Of a stretch of DNA of 64,000 nucleotides, positions 38,401 through 47,716 are shown piece by piece; positions within the stretch are counted from its first letter, which is position 1; each line of letters starts with the position of its first letter. The DNA lies in contig NZ_JAKGAN010000002.1 of the NCBI RefSeq assembly GCF_023061135.1, forward strand, positions 434,001-498,000, given 5' to 3'. Source of the DNA: Chromohalobacter sarecensis (GTDB taxonomy: Bacteria; Pseudomonadota; Gammaproteobacteria; Pseudomonadales; Halomonadaceae). Both the position numbers and the translations under genes were made by a program. The notes beneath the pieces are model-generated. The model saw only the letters and a program-made list of their open reading frames with translations, had not been told where the DNA came from and did not search any database.

Positions 38401-39870
38401 TCAATCAATGTCGTCGCCGACTTGAATGACCTTCATAGTGTTGGTGCCGCCATGCGCATTCATATGGTCGCCGCGGGTGAGAATGACGTGATCCCCCTGC
38501 TTGACGATGCCTAGAGAGATGAGGTTATCCACGGCATAGCGGTTGAACTCGTTGGTCGCGATACGTTGTGTGTCGAAAGGCAGCGAAACGACCCCTCGAT
38601 ACAATGCCATGCGGCGTTGCGCGATTTCGGTATGCGCCAAAGCAACGATCGGCAAGCCCGAACGAATGCGCGAGGCGATTAACGGCGTATAACCGGTGGC
38701 GGTCATACAGACGATGGCGGAGACCCCGTCGAGATGGTTGGCGGCATACATGGCCGACAGCGCCACGGTTTCATCGACCCGGGTAAAGCCTTCGTGAATG
38801 CGGTGCTGCGATTGCTGCGCAGCGCGCTCACGCTCGGCACCCAGGCAGAGACGATCCATCGCCTTGATGGTTTCCACGGGATAGTCGCCGGCAGCGGTCT
38901 CGGCGGAGAGCATGACGGCGTCGGTGCCATCGAGTACCGCGTTGGCGACGTCGAAGACCTCGGCACGCGTCGGCAGCGGCGATTCGATCATCGACTCCAT
39001 CATCTGCGTCGCGGTGATCACCACTTTGTTAAGGCTACGTGCATGTTGGATGATGCGTTTCTGCACGCCGATCAACTGGGCGTCGCCGATTTCTACGCCG
39101 AGATCGCCACGCGCAACCATGACCGCCTCGCTGGCACGAATGATGTCGTCCAGGGTGTCGTTGTCGGCAACCGCCTCGGCACGCTCGATCTTGGCGACCA
39201 GGCCGATCTCGCTACCCGCTTCGCCGAGCAGGTCGCGGGCCAGGCGCATGTCGTCGCCATGCCGGGGAAAGGACACGGCTAGATAGTCGACACCGATGTC
39301 GATGGCGGTCTTGAGGTCTTCGCGGTCCTTGTCGGTCAGTGCGGCAGCAGACAAACCGCCACCTTGCTTGTTGATGCCCTTGTTGTTGGAGAGCTTGCCG
39401 CCCACCTTGACCGTGGTGTGGATCTTCGGGGCCTCGACGCGCTCGACTTGCAGTTCCAGACGGCCATCATCGAGCAGCAGGACATCGCCTGGGGCGACAT
39501 CATCGGCCAGGTCCTGGTAATCGCAGCCCACTCGCTGGGCGTCGCCGGCATCACGCTCGAGGGAAATATCGATGACGAAAGGTTGACCTTTCTCGAGCGT
39601 GACCGCCTCGTCCTTGAAGCGTGCGATGCGGATCTTGGGGCCTTGCAGGTCGCCCAAGGCCGCGACGGTGCGCCCGACGCGTGCGGCCGCGTCACGCACC
39701 GCCTTTAGCCGCCGCCGATGATCGTCTGCAGAACCGTGGGAGAAGTTGAGTCGTACCACGTCGACGCCTGCGGAGATCATGTCTTCGAGGACCCCCTCGC
39801 GGTCGCTGGCCGGGCCCAGGGTCGCGACGATCTTGGTGCGGCGAATCGGACCGTGAAACGCATTCTGCAT
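38401..39870 (-). CDS. pyk: Pyruvate kinase (PykA type)
   Basis: Final glycolytic step, phosphoenolpyruvate and ADP to pyruvate and ATP. The 489 residues show TKIVATLGPAS, the VRLNFSHGS phosphate site, KIERAEAV with the catalytic lysine, MVARGDLGVEI, the ATQMMESM signature, and a C-terminal allosteric domain. The length fits the AMP/sugar-phosphate-responsive PykA group. Its product feeds the pyruvate carboxylase encoded next door. It diverges from topA over 425 bases. Confidence 0.95.
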   Translation of the reverse strand: MQNAFHGPIRRTKIVATLGPASDREGVLEDMISAGVDVVRLNFSHGSADDHRRRLKAVRDAAARVGRTVAALGDLQGPKIRIARFKDEAVTLEKGQPFVIDISLERDAGDAQRVGCDYQDLADDVAPGDVLLLDDGRLELQVERVEAPKIHTTVKVGGKLSNNKGINKQGGGLSAAALTDKDREDLKTAIDIGVDYLAVSFPRHGDDMRLARDLLGEAGSEIGLVAKIERAEAVADNDTLDDIIRASEAVMVARGDLGVEIGDAQLIGVQKRIIQHARSLNKVVITATQMMESMIESPLPTRAEVFDVANAVLDGTDAVMLSAETAAGDYPVETIKAMDRLCLGAERERAAQQSQHRIHEGFTRVDETVALSAMYAANHLDGVSAIVCMTATGYTPLIASRIRSGLPIVALAHTEIAQRRMALYRGVVSLPFDTQRIATNEFNRYAVDNLISLGIVKQGDHVILTRGDHMNAHGGTNTMKVIQVGDDID

Positions 39871-39926
39871 GGAATTCTCCTTGGCCTCATGAAAGGTAGT
39901 AGCGGCTCCGTACGAGCCATGTCGTT

Positions 39927-39956
39927 ATTTTACTACATTGTGCCTCATCGTCTCGA
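39927..39956 (-). promoter_or_regulatory. Possible promoter of pyk
   Basis: Read on the minus strand: TCGAGA, 18-base spacer, TAAAAT, ending about 57 bases before the pyk start. Confidence 0.35.
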
Positions 39957-40042
39957 CAGGTGCGATGTTTCCAGGTTGCGAACGTCAGATTAGCACCTTT
40001 CGCATGACGGACACGCCTCTAGGTTGGGTGACACTGGAGACG

Positions 40043-40161
40043 CTTGCCAATGACACTTCCAGGGGGAACTCGAATGTGGGTTTTGCTTGCCGTTGGCAAG
40101 GCGTCGCGTCTAGTGTTTTTCAGGCCAGTGGCGTAAAGACCGCCATGGACCTGGCGTAAAG
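40043..40161. repeat. Repeat cluster in the pyk/topA intergenic region
   Basis: The 425-base gap (39871-40295) has no convincing gene. It holds CTTGCCAA (40043-40050) and its complement TTGGCAAG (40093-40100). A tight hairpin CTTGCC-GTT-GGCAAG (40086-40100) shares one arm with that pair. The decamer TGGCGTAAAG occurs twice in direct orientation (40129-40138 and 40152-40161), 23 bases apart, about two helical turns. No consensus I know fits, and no clear topA promoter is visible. Confidence 0.4.
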
Positions 40162-40295
40162 GCCCGTGTTGCGACGGACTAGCGCGACACGAGGCGCTAA
40201 GGTAGGGTAGGCGCATTTTTCGCCGGGCGGTTTCCCGGTCACGACATCACTGCCGACGCCCTGAAAGGGCGCGTTGGCCATTCGAGCGGAGCGTT

Positions 40296-42929
40296 ATGGG
40301 CAAGTCACTGGTCATCGTGGAGTCGCCGGCCAAGGCCAAGACGATCAACAAGTATCTCGGCAACGATTTCGTGGTGAAGTCGAGTGTCGGGCACATCCGT
40401 GACTTGCCGACGAGTGGCAGCGGCAAGAACGCCACCGATCCCAAGGAGCGGGCCCGCCAGGCAGCGGCGACGCGCAAGATGTCGCCCGATGAAAAAGCCA
40501 CCTATAAAAAGCACAAGCAGTGGAACCAGTTGGTGCGGCGCATGGGGATCGACCCCGAGCATGGCTGGGATGCCAATTACGAGATTCTGCCCGGCAAGGA
40601 AAAAGTCGTCGCTGAGCTCAAGAAGCATGCCGAGAAGGCCGACGCCGTCTATCTCGCGACGGACTTGGACCGCGAAGGGGAGGCCATTGCCTGGCACTTG
40701 CAGGAAACCATTGGCGGCGATACGTCCCGCTATCGCCGTGTGGTCTTCAACGAGATCACCAAGAATGCCATTCAGGAGGCATTCAAGACGCCCGGCGAGC
40801 TGGATCTGTCACGCGTCGAGGCGCAGCAGGCTCGGCGTTTCCTGGACCGTGTCGTAGGCTTCATGCTGTCGCCATTGCTGTGGAGCAAAATCGCGCGGGG
40901 ATTGTCAGCGGGCCGGGTGCAGTCGGTGGCGGTGCGTTTGATCGTCGAACGCGAGCGTGAGATTCGTGCCTTCGTCCCCGAGGAATTCTGGGACGTGCAT
41001 GCCGATCTGGTGCCTGAAAAAGGTGATACCTCGCCGGTTCGCTTCGAGGTAGCGCGTCATAAAGGCCAGGCGTTTCGCCCCACTTCCGAACAGGAAACGC
41101 TGGAGCGCATCACGCCGCTTCGTGAGGCGGCGCTGGCGATCACCGAGCGTGAAACCAAGCCGACGCGTTCCAAGCCGAACGCGCCGTTCATCACCTCGAC
41201 CCTGCAACAGGCGGCCAGCGGGCGTCTTGGTTTCTCGGTGAAGAAAACCATGACCCTGGCGCAGCGTCTCTACGAGGCGGGTTACATCACCTATATGCGT
41301 ACCGACTCCACCAATCTTTCGCAAGATGCGGTGGACAGTGCTCGGGCGTATATCGACGAGCGTTTCGGCCAGGCTTATCTCCCCGAAACGCCCAATCGTT
41401 ATGCCAGCAAGGAAGGGGCGCAGGAAGCTCACGAAGCGATTCGTCCTACCGAGGTGGCGCAAAATGGCGACGAGCTTGCGGTGGAGCGCGACGCTCAGCG
41501 TCTTTACGAGTTGATCTGGCGCCAGTTCGTGGCCTGCCAGATGGTGCCGGCGGAATACCTAGCGACGACGCTGACCGTCGAAGCCGAAGGGTTCGAGCTC
41601 AAGGCGCGTGGCAGGGTGCTCAAGTTCGACGGTTACACACGGGTAATGAAGCCGGCGGGCAAGAAAGAAGAAGACCAGGCACTGCCGGATCTCGAGAAAG
41701 GGCAGTCGATGGCCCTGCAGGTACTCGACCCTCAACAGCATTTCACCAAGCCGACGGCGCGTTATACCGAGGCCAGCCTGGTCAAGGAGCTCGAAAAGCG
41801 AGGGATCGGGCGGCCTTCCACTTACGCGTCGATTATTTCCACGATTCAGGATCGCGGTTACGTCAAGCTTGAAAGCCGGCGTTTCTATGCTGAGAAGCTG
41901 GGCGATATCGTCACCGATCGGCTGGCCGAATCGTTCAGTGACCTGATGGATTACGGCTTCACCGCACGCATGGAAGATCACCTCGACGAGATCGCCACCG
42001 GTAACCGCGAATGGCGTGAGCTGTTGGACGTCTTCTACGCCGAGTTCAAGGCCAAGCTCGAGCATGCCGAAGCCGAAGAGGGCATGCGCCCGAACCAGCC
42101 GGTGCCGACGGACATCGACTGTCCCACTTGTGGTCGCAAGATGCAGATTCGCACGGCATCGACCGGCGTCTTCCTGGGGTGCTCGGGATACAACCTGCCA
42201 CCCAAGGAGCGTTGCAAGACGACCATCGATCTTATCGCCGGTGACGAAGCCGTGGCGTCGGATGCCGATGATGAGGCTGAAACCGAGGCCTTGCGGGCCA
42301 AGCACCGCTGTCCGGAATGCGGCACGGCGATGGATAGCTATCTGATCGACGAAACACGCAAGCTGCACATCTGCGGCAACAGCCCCGATTGCAGCGGGTA
42401 CGAAATCGAGCAGGGCAAGTTTCGTATCAAGGGTTACGAAGGCCCGGTCATCGAGTGCGACAAATGCGGTAGCGAGATGCAGCTCAAGTCGGGGCGTTTC
42501 GGCAAGTACTTCGGCTGTACCAACGAGAACTGCAAGAATACCCGCAAGCTGCTCAAGAGCGGCGAAGTCGCGCCACCCAAGATGGACCCGATTCCCATGC
42601 CTGAGCTGGCTTGCCAGAAGGTAGAGGATCATTACGTCTTGCGCGATGGCGCCAGCGGCCTGTTCCTGGCGGCGAGTCAGTTTCCCAAGAATCGCGAAAC
42701 GCGGCCCCCGTTGGTCAAGGAGCTCAAGGCGCACCGCGACGAGCTACCCGAGAAGTATCATTTCCTGCTCGACGCGCCGGGAGAAGATCCCGAGGGACGT
42801 GACGCGCAGATTCGCTTCTCGCGCAAGACCAAAAGCCAGTACGTAATGAGTGAACGTGACGGCAAGGCCAGCGGCTGGCGGGCCGAGTTTGAAAATGGAA
42901 AGTGGCGGATCGAGGATAAGCGCAAATGA
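40296..42929 (+). CDS. topA: DNA topoisomerase I
   Basis: Relaxes negative supercoils by a type IA mechanism. The 877 residues include the Toprim domain ([30 protein letters not shown]) and the active-site Tyr333 in [12 protein letters not shown]. Several C-terminal zinc ribbons follow ([24 protein letters not shown] with their partner cysteines), then a basic tail. The ATG is preceded by GAGCG. It overlaps the next gene (ATGA). Confidence 0.97.
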   Translation: MGKSLVIVESPAKAKTINKYLGNDFVVKSSVGHIRDLPTSGSGKNATDPKERARQAAATRKMSPDEKATYKKHKQWNQLVRRMGIDPEHGWDANYEILPGKEKVVAELKKHAEKADAVYLATDLDREGEAIAWHLQETIGGDTSRYRRVVFNEITKNAIQEAFKTPGELDLSRVEAQQARRFLDRVVGFMLSPLLWSKIARGLSAGRVQSVAVRLIVEREREIRAFVPEEFWDVHADLVPEKGDTSPVRFEVARHKGQAFRPTSEQETLERITPLREAALAITERETKPTRSKPNAPFITSTLQQAASGRLGFSVKKTMTLAQRLYEAGYITYMRTDSTNLSQDAVDSARAYIDERFGQAYLPETPNRYASKEGAQEAHEAIRPTEVAQNGDELAVERDAQRLYELIWRQFVACQMVPAEYLATTLTVEAEGFELKARGRVLKFDGYTRVMKPAGKKEEDQALPDLEKGQSMALQVLDPQQHFTKPTARYTEASLVKELEKRGIGRPSTYASIISTIQDRGYVKLESRRFYAEKLGDIVTDRLAESFSDLMDYGFTARMEDHLDEIATGNREWRELLDVFYAEFKAKLEHAEAEEGMRPNQPVPTDIDCPTCGRKMQIRTASTGVFLGCSGYNLPPKERCKTTIDLIAGDEAVASDADDEAETEALRAKHRCPECGTAMDSYLIDETRKLHICGNSPDCSGYEIEQGKFRIKGYEGPVIECDKCGSEMQLKSGRFGKYFGCTNENCKNTRKLLKSGEVAPPKMDPIPMPELACQKVEDHYVLRDGASGLFLAASQFPKNRETRPPLVKELKAHRDELPEKYHFLLDAPGEDPEGRDAQIRFSRKTKSQYVMSERDGKASGWRAEFENGKWRIEDKRK

Positions 42930-43387
42930 CGCCGAGAGGTCGTACCAATCAGCTGCTCTATCATGCCCAGCTGTTATTGGATACCGCCTGGGCCGACGAC
43001 GAGCATACCGATGCCCGGCGCATGGCACATGAAGAAGGCGCTCTGGCGACGCTGGAGTTGGCGCTCAACGCGGCGCTGCGTGAGTTGACCGAGCATGCGC
43101 AACTCTCGCATCACGATTGGCGCGAGCTGCTGGCCGATCAAGGCCCGGCTCTGGCGGGGGTCGTGCAGTTGCGCGAGCTGGCGCGACGTGAAGACAGCTG
43201 GCTGGCGCGATTGCTGGCGCGTCTCGAGTCTTTGCATGACATCGAGGGCGCATCGCGTCGGCGTACCGGCGGTTCGAGCATGATCGCCAGTGTCTCGGGC
43301 ATGGCCCTGTCCGAGGAGCTCGACGCATGTATCGCGGCGTTCAAGACTCAGCTTGACGAACTGCGCGAGACCAGCGAGGAGTGGTGA
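42926..43387 (+). CDS. DUF6586 family protein
   Basis: A 153-residue, mostly helical soluble protein without known function, of the type encoded directly after topA in Pseudomonas. Segments such as [15 protein letters not shown] and [16 protein letters not shown] suggest a helical bundle. There are no membrane segments or catalytic motifs. It overlaps topA by four bases and ends before a clear terminator, so it is co-expressed with topoisomerase I. Confidence 0.8.
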   Translation: MTPRGRTNQLLYHAQLLLDTAWADDEHTDARRMAHEEGALATLELALNAALRELTEHAQLSHHDWRELLADQGPALAGVVQLRELARREDSWLARLLARLESLHDIEGASRRRTGGSSMIASVSGMALSEELDACIAAFKTQLDELRETSEEW

Positions 43388-43427
43388 CGCCGCATGCATG
43401 CAGTGGTATCCTGACGTCAATGAAAAG

Positions 43428-43462
43428 AAACGACCATGGCGTTTGCCTTGGTCGTTTTTTAT
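43428..43462 (+). terminator. Rho-independent terminator of topA operon
   Basis: AAACGACCATGG pairs with CCTTGGTCGTTT with a single T-T mismatch and a CGTTTG loop. A T6 run follows. Confidence 0.8.
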
Positions 43463-43485
43463 TGAGATAAACGGGAGAGTGTAGC

Positions 43486-43725
43486 GTGTCCGATACCGCG
43501 ATTCTGGAAATCGTCGAGCTTGCCGATGGCGAAGTCGTGCTGCGGCCTTCCGAAGCCGACGGCGAGCCATTGGTAAGCATTCGCTTCTCGGAGGAAGCGC
43601 TGGATCTATTGCGTCAGAGCCGCTTCGAGGTGGCGCGTCAGATGATCGACCATGCGATCACGCGCACACGCCTGTGGGAGGGCAATGAAGAAGAGTCACA
43701 AGAGGTTCCGGAAACGGTGCATTGA
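43486..43725 (+). CDS. Small conserved hypothetical protein
   Basis: A 79-residue acidic cytoplasmic protein with a GTG start and GGGAGAG upstream. A beta-hairpin-like N-terminus (ILEIVELADGEVVLRP) is followed by helices (EEALDLLRQSRFEVARQMIDHA). Similar small genes follow topA and the DUF6586 gene in Pseudomonas, before sulA-lexA, which is absent here. I do not know its function. A terminator separates it from topA, so it needs its own promoter. Confidence 0.78.
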   Translation: MSDTAILEIVELADGEVVLRPSEADGEPLVSIRFSEEALDLLRQSRFEVARQMIDHAITRTRLWEGNEEESQEVPETVH

Positions 43726-43800
43726 TGCGCGTTGCTTGATGACCGATACTGGTGTTGTCGCCATGATGCTCGGCTGCCCACGAGGCACCGGGCATCGTTG

Positions 43801-43829
43801 TTCATGGCATCATGAATTTTGTTCATGAT
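43801..43829. promoter_or_regulatory. MetR-type operator before the MetE-like gene
   Basis: ATCATGAA-TTTTG-TTCATGAT (43809-43829) is a perfect palindrome whose core TGAA-N5-TTCA (43813-43825) equals the MetR consensus. An overlapping palindrome TTCATG-GCAT-CATGAA (43801-43816) could hold a second dimer. It ends 86 bases before the methyltransferase start. Confidence 0.6.
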
Positions 43830-43914
43830 TACTTGAAAGATATGCAGTAGTCACGGGCGCCGAGGCGCGGCAAAGTGAGCCCCCTAATCTTCGAGCCGAG
43901 AGTCGAGAAACGCT

Positions 43915-45027
43915 ATGAGCCAGTATCAGCCTCCATTTCGTGCCGACACCGTGGGTAGCCTGTTACGCAGTGACGAACTCAAGCAGGCGAGACGTCGCTT
44001 CCACGCCGGGGAAACCGACTATGCGGCATTGCGTGATGTCGAAGACGCCGAGATTCAGCGTGTCGTCGCCAAGCAGGAAGCACTGGGTCTCAAGGCGGTC
44101 ACCGATGGTGAGTTCCGCCGCGCCTGGTGGCATTTCGATTTTCTCGAAGGCCTCAAGGGCGTAGAAGGCTATAGCTCGGATCAAGGGATTCAGTTTCAGG
44201 GGCGTCAGACACAGGCGCGCAGCGTGCGTGTGACCGATAAGCTGGGTTTCGATCCGAAGCATCCGATGCTCGACCACTTCCGTTTCCTGGCGGACACGGT
44301 CGACAAGGCGGCGCCGAAGATGACGCTGCCGAGTCCCAGTGTGCTGCACTTTCGTGGCGGGCGCCGCAATATCGACAGTAGCGTCTATCCTTCCTTGGAT
44401 ACCTTCTTCGCCGACCTGGCCGATACCTACCGTGACGTGGTCAAGCATTTCTACGCGGCGGGCTGTCGTTATCTTCAACTCGATGACACGGTGTGGGCGT
44501 ATCTGTGCTCCGAGAAGGAGCTGGCGGCGGCGCGTGAGCGTGGCGAGGACGCCGATCGTCTGCAACACATCTATGCCGAGGTGCTCAACCACGCGCTGGC
44601 CGATCGCCCCGACGATCTGCATGTCAGCCTGCACGTTTGCCGGGGTAACTTCCGCTCGACGTGGATCAGCGAAGGGGGTTACGAGCCGGTTGCCGAGACG
44701 CTGCTGGGGCGCGTCGATGTCGATGCCTACTTCCTCGAATACGATACCGAGCGGGCGGGTGGTTTCGAGCCGCTACGTTTTCTGCCCGAAGGTCACAAGC
44801 AAGCCGTCCTGGGGCTGATCACCAGCAAAAGCGGCGAACTTGAGCCCGCGGATACGGTCAGCGCCCGCATTGCCGAAGCGTCGCGCTATGCGCCGCTTTC
44901 CCAGCTTTGCTTGAGCCCGCAGTGCGGTTTTGCCTCGACCGAGGAAGGCAATATGCTCAGCGAAACGCAGCAGTGGGACAAGCTGCGCCATGTCGTGGAT
45001 ATCGCCAAGGCCGTCTGGCAAGACTGA
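43915..45027 (+). CDS. Cobalamin-independent methionine synthase-like methyltransferase
   Basis: A 370-residue protein matching the catalytic barrel of MetE but lacking its N-terminal half, like the YxjG/YxjH group. Such proteins are thought to methylate homocysteine or a related thiol with a folate or other donor. It opens FRADTVGSLLRS. Zinc ligands are suggested by HVCRGNF (His and Cys) and the late cysteine in LSPQCGFAS; the LQLDDTVWAYLC segment fits the substrate face. The start ATG is at a normal position. The MetR-like box upstream and a terminator downstream suggest a single-gene methionine-regulated unit. Confidence 0.85.
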   Translation: MSQYQPPFRADTVGSLLRSDELKQARRRFHAGETDYAALRDVEDAEIQRVVAKQEALGLKAVTDGEFRRAWWHFDFLEGLKGVEGYSSDQGIQFQGRQTQARSVRVTDKLGFDPKHPMLDHFRFLADTVDKAAPKMTLPSPSVLHFRGGRRNIDSSVYPSLDTFFADLADTYRDVVKHFYAAGCRYLQLDDTVWAYLCSEKELAAARERGEDADRLQHIYAEVLNHALADRPDDLHVSLHVCRGNFRSTWISEGGYEPVAETLLGRVDVDAYFLEYDTERAGGFEPLRFLPEGHKQAVLGLITSKSGELEPADTVSARIAEASRYAPLSQLCLSPQCGFASTEEGNMLSETQQWDKLRHVVDIAKAVWQD

Positions 45028-45051
45028 GTCTTGCTGTGCTGATCTGTTGTT

Positions 45052-45086
45052 CGCCTCTGCATGCTTGCATGTGGGGGCGTTTTATT
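45052..45086 (+). terminator. Rho-independent terminator of the MetE-like gene
   Basis: A 12-bp stem with three wobble pairs (45052-45063 with 45068-45079), loop CTTG, then TTTTATT. Confidence 0.75.
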
Positions 45087-45300
45087 GACTGGGCTCGCGT
45101 GACAGTTCAATGAAGGCGATGCGGATGGAGCGCTAAGCGTTGAATCATTCTGTGATGTAACGGTAAATCATCGCTTCTATAGTGGGAATTATGACGTCTA
45201 GCGGCGTCAGAAGTGTGTCCATTCGGCGACGAATAGGGATCTCTGGACCCCTTGATCATGGGCAGTGTGGGAAAATTTACCGTTTATCAGGCAATTGATA

Positions 45301-45328
45301 TTGGCGAGATTAGCGGTATTCGTATTAT
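45301..45328 (+). promoter_or_regulatory. Promoter of the lpp-like gene
   Basis: TTGGCG (45301-45306), 16-base spacer, TATTAT (45323-45328), implying a leader of about 70 bases. The 379-base gap 45028-45406 otherwise holds only the terminator above and A/T-rich sequence with no gene I can support. Confidence 0.5.
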
Positions 45329-45406
45329 CCTGTGGGCGGTACATGAGGGACCTGATGTATCAGGGCTTCATCACCACACACAGAAAGGTTTTCAAGGAGA
45401 ACGCAG

Positions 45407-45670
45407 ATGTTGTCCAACAGCAAGAACACGCTCAAGCTTCTGGTCGCTGCTGGCTCTCTGGCCGTGTTGGCCGGTTGTGCTTCTGGTCAAGAACAGATGA
45501 AGAGCGATATCGATCAGGCGCAGGCTGACGCGTCTGAAGCCAAGAGCATGTCTCAGCAGGCAATGAATGCTGCCGAGAAAGCGCAGCGCGATGCGAATGC
45601 CGCTCTCGAAGCGACTCAGCGTAACCGTGCCGAGATGGACCGTATGTTCGAGAAGTCCATGCGCAAGTAA
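45407..45670 (+). CDS. lpp: Braun-type major outer membrane lipoprotein
   Basis: An 87-residue Lpp/OprI-family lipoprotein. The lipobox is LAGC (Cys24). The mature part is an alanine-rich heptad coiled coil (QMKSDIDQAQADASEAKSM) that should trimerize. It ends in SMRK, with a C-terminal lysine as used for covalent attachment to peptidoglycan. A strong AAGGAG precedes the ATG, and a strong terminator follows, fitting a highly expressed single gene. Two L,D-transpeptidases, the enzyme class that makes this crosslink, are encoded immediately downstream. Confidence 0.92.
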   Translation: MLSNSKNTLKLLVAAGSLAVLAGCASGQEQMKSDIDQAQADASEAKSMSQQAMNAAEKAQRDANAALEATQRNRAEMDRMFEKSMRK

Positions 45671-45714
45671 TGCGTAGGTAGTATCGGGCTGGCATTTCGA
45701 TGTCTGGTCCAGGA

Positions 45715-45743
45715 AAGAGCCCCGCCATTGGTGGGGCTCTTTT
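45715..45743 (+). terminator. Rho-independent terminator of lpp
   Basis: AAGAGCCCCGCC-ATT-GGTGGGGCTCTT, a 12-bp stem with one G-T pair, then TT. Confidence 0.85.
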
Positions 45744-45823
45744 CGTATGCAGCCGACGGGGATGACGTCCCCGGGGGCTTTCAGTGTACGCTAGCGCCTT
45801 GTCACGATCATTCGGAGTGGAAC

Positions 45824-46465
45824 ATGAGGCGATGGGCGCGTGCGTGGGTAATGACCTTGAGTGTGTTGTCGTTAGCGGTGTGGAGTGCGTCATATGCGCT
45901 TGCGAACGCCGATGACGAGGTTTGGCTCTTGATCGACGACAATGATTCCACGCTGGATATCTATCGCGGCGATACGCGTATCGAGCGTTTCGAGCCGGTG
46001 GCGTTGGGGCGGGGTGGAACCGCGCGTGTGCGTCAGCAAGGGAGTAGAATGACGCCTACCGGCGAATTTCATATCAACCGCATCAATCGCGACAGCAAGT
46101 TCAATATCTTCCTGGGAGTAGACTACCCCAAGCTCGAAACCGCACGTGAGGCGATGCAGGCAGGTTTGATGTCGCCGACCGAATATGCCGATTTCCAGGA
46201 TGCTTACTATCGTGATGGGGCGCCGCCGCAGGATACGGTGCTGGGCGGCTATATCGGTATTCATGGTCTAGGCAGTAGCGATCCCGATATTCACCGGCGC
46301 TTTAACTGGACGGAAGGGTGTGTAGCCGTCACCAACGATCAGATTGAAAAACTGACGCGCCTGGTCTCGATCGGCACACGTGTCGTGATTCGTGGGGACG
46401 ACGATGCACCGATCGATTCCCTGCGCGACAAGTCACAGGCGAGTACTCAGATCTCGACGGATTGA
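45824..46465 (+). CDS. Periplasmic L,D-transpeptidase family protein
   Basis: A 213-residue YkuD-domain protein with an N-terminal signal segment (about 8-32, ending YALANA). The active site is spread over YIGIHGLG and FNWTEGCVAVTN, giving the HG and GC motifs with the catalytic cysteine. LysM or other wall-binding domains are absent. It could form Lpp or 3-3 crosslinks, or hydrolyse them as DpaA does; sequence alone does not decide. GGAG precedes the chosen ATG. Its last 19 bases overlap the 3' end of the convergent L,D-transpeptidase gene. Confidence 0.85.
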   Translation: MRRWARAWVMTLSVLSLAVWSASYALANADDEVWLLIDDNDSTLDIYRGDTRIERFEPVALGRGGTARVRQQGSRMTPTGEFHINRINRDSKFNIFLGVDYPKLETAREAMQAGLMSPTEYADFQDAYYRDGAPPQDTVLGGYIGIHGLGSSDPDIHRRFNWTEGCVAVTNDQIEKLTRLVSIGTRVVIRGDDDAPIDSLRDKSQASTQISTD

Positions 46466-47556
46466 TAGAGCAACAGCGGCGGTGTCGGCAAAGCGTCGTA
46501 CAGGCTGCCGGGCAGCGGTTCGCGCGGTGTCTCTTCTTCCGGCTCGACGTTCAGTGCCACCGCTGCGCCATCGGGAATCAATACCGCGTCCGCTAGACGG
46601 CGGTGATCGATGTCGGTGTCGATATCGTGGTGTTTCAAGGTGGCAACGAGCGCTTCGTCGGCGTCGAGCACACGCTTGAGCACTGGCGAACGACGGTCTT
46701 CCTCGAGCAGCGGGAAGGACTGCACGTAGAGCGTCTCGTCGCGCCAGCCGAACTTGGTCGGCTCGCTCACCAGGTTTACCTGGGTGCCTATCGGGAGCTT
46801 GCCGAAGAGGTGCTCCACGTCCTCCGGGAACATGCGAATGCAGCCATGCGTCACGCGCATGCCGACACCTTGCGGGCGGTTGGTGCCATGGATCAGGTAG
46901 CCGGGAATGCCCAGGCGCATCTTGTACTTGCCCAGCGGGTTATCGGGGCCGGGCGGCACCACGTCAGGGAGTTCTCGGCCGTCCTCGGCGTGCTCTTTGA
47001 TGATTGACTGCGGCGGATACCACGGCGGATTTTCCTGCTTTTGGGTGATCCGTGTTTCTCCCAGCGGCGTCGACCAGTCCATGCGTCCGACGCTGATGGC
47101 GTAGGTCTCCACCCGTGCCGGCTCTCCCTCCTTTTGCTCAGGGTAGTAATAGAGGCGCATTTCGGGGATGTTGACCACGACGCCTTCGTAGTCGGCATCG
47201 GGGAGAATAAAGCGCGTGGGAACCGTGACCTCGGTGCCTTCGCCGGGATACCAGACACTGGCGCCGGGATTGGCCCGGCGCATCTCCTCGTAGCCGATTC
47301 CGTAGTGGCGACCGATATCGAGCAGCGTATCTTCCTTCTCGGCCTCAATGACGCGTGTTTCGCCGACGATATTGCTGTCTTCGTCAATATCGAAACGGGT
47401 GACACGCTGATCGTGGGGGGCCTCCTCGGTTTGTGGCAAGCTGGTCGCCTCGGGGTCGATGACGGGGCCCGGGGCGGAATCGGCAAGCGCCAGCGTGGAG
47501 AGAGACAGCAAAGGGGCCAGCAAGAAGGGCGATAGGCCTCGGGAAGTAACCGGCAT
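46447..47556 (-). CDS. LysM-containing L,D-transpeptidase, ErfK/YbiS type
   Basis: A 369-residue periplasmic enzyme. The signal peptide is MPVTSRGLSPFLLAPLLS up to ALA. A LysM-like domain (EKEDTLLDIGRHYGIGYEEM, NPGASVWYPG) comes next, then a YkuD domain with GYLIHGTN and the catalytic SHG(C)-type motif VTHGCIRM. This layout equals E. coli ErfK and YbiS, which link Lpp to peptidoglycan; the neighbouring lpp gene supports that role. The C-terminal 100 residues are an extra, less conserved region. An ATG 18 codons upstream is possible. Confidence 0.92.
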   Translation of the reverse strand: MPVTSRGLSPFLLAPLLSLSTLALADSAPGPVIDPEATSLPQTEEAPHDQRVTRFDIDEDSNIVGETRVIEAEKEDTLLDIGRHYGIGYEEMRRANPGASVWYPGEGTEVTVPTRFILPDADYEGVVVNIPEMRLYYYPEQKEGEPARVETYAISVGRMDWSTPLGETRITQKQENPPWYPPQSIIKEHAEDGRELPDVVPPGPDNPLGKYKMRLGIPGYLIHGTNRPQGVGMRVTHGCIRMFPEDVEHLFGKLPIGTQVNLVSEPTKFGWRDETLYVQSFPLLEEDRRSPVLKRVLDADEALVATLKHHDIDTDIDHRRLADAVLIPDGAAVALNVEPEEETPREPLPGSLYDALPTPPLLLYQSVEI

Positions 47557-47716
47557 GGATAAGGACTCTTTTTCGTTCAGGCAAGTGGCGGACGCCACGA
47601 TTACCTGCATTCTGGCGTATTTTCATGCCGACACAAGCCCTCGGCGGACTTGTGGCGTGCATCCGTACGTCTATGTAAGTCGCTGGCAGGGCACCCACCT
47701 TGATGGACGCTGCCTG

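Noticed and set aside
39938-40159. A 73-codon frame in the pyk/topA gap
   Set aside because: No ribosome binding site, no hydrophobic or domain pattern, and it crosses the repeat cluster; treated as non-coding.
45252-45528. Two short frames upstream of and across lpp
   Set aside because: They overlap the lpp promoter and signal peptide in other frames and lack ribosome binding sites; the lipoprotein frame explains the region.
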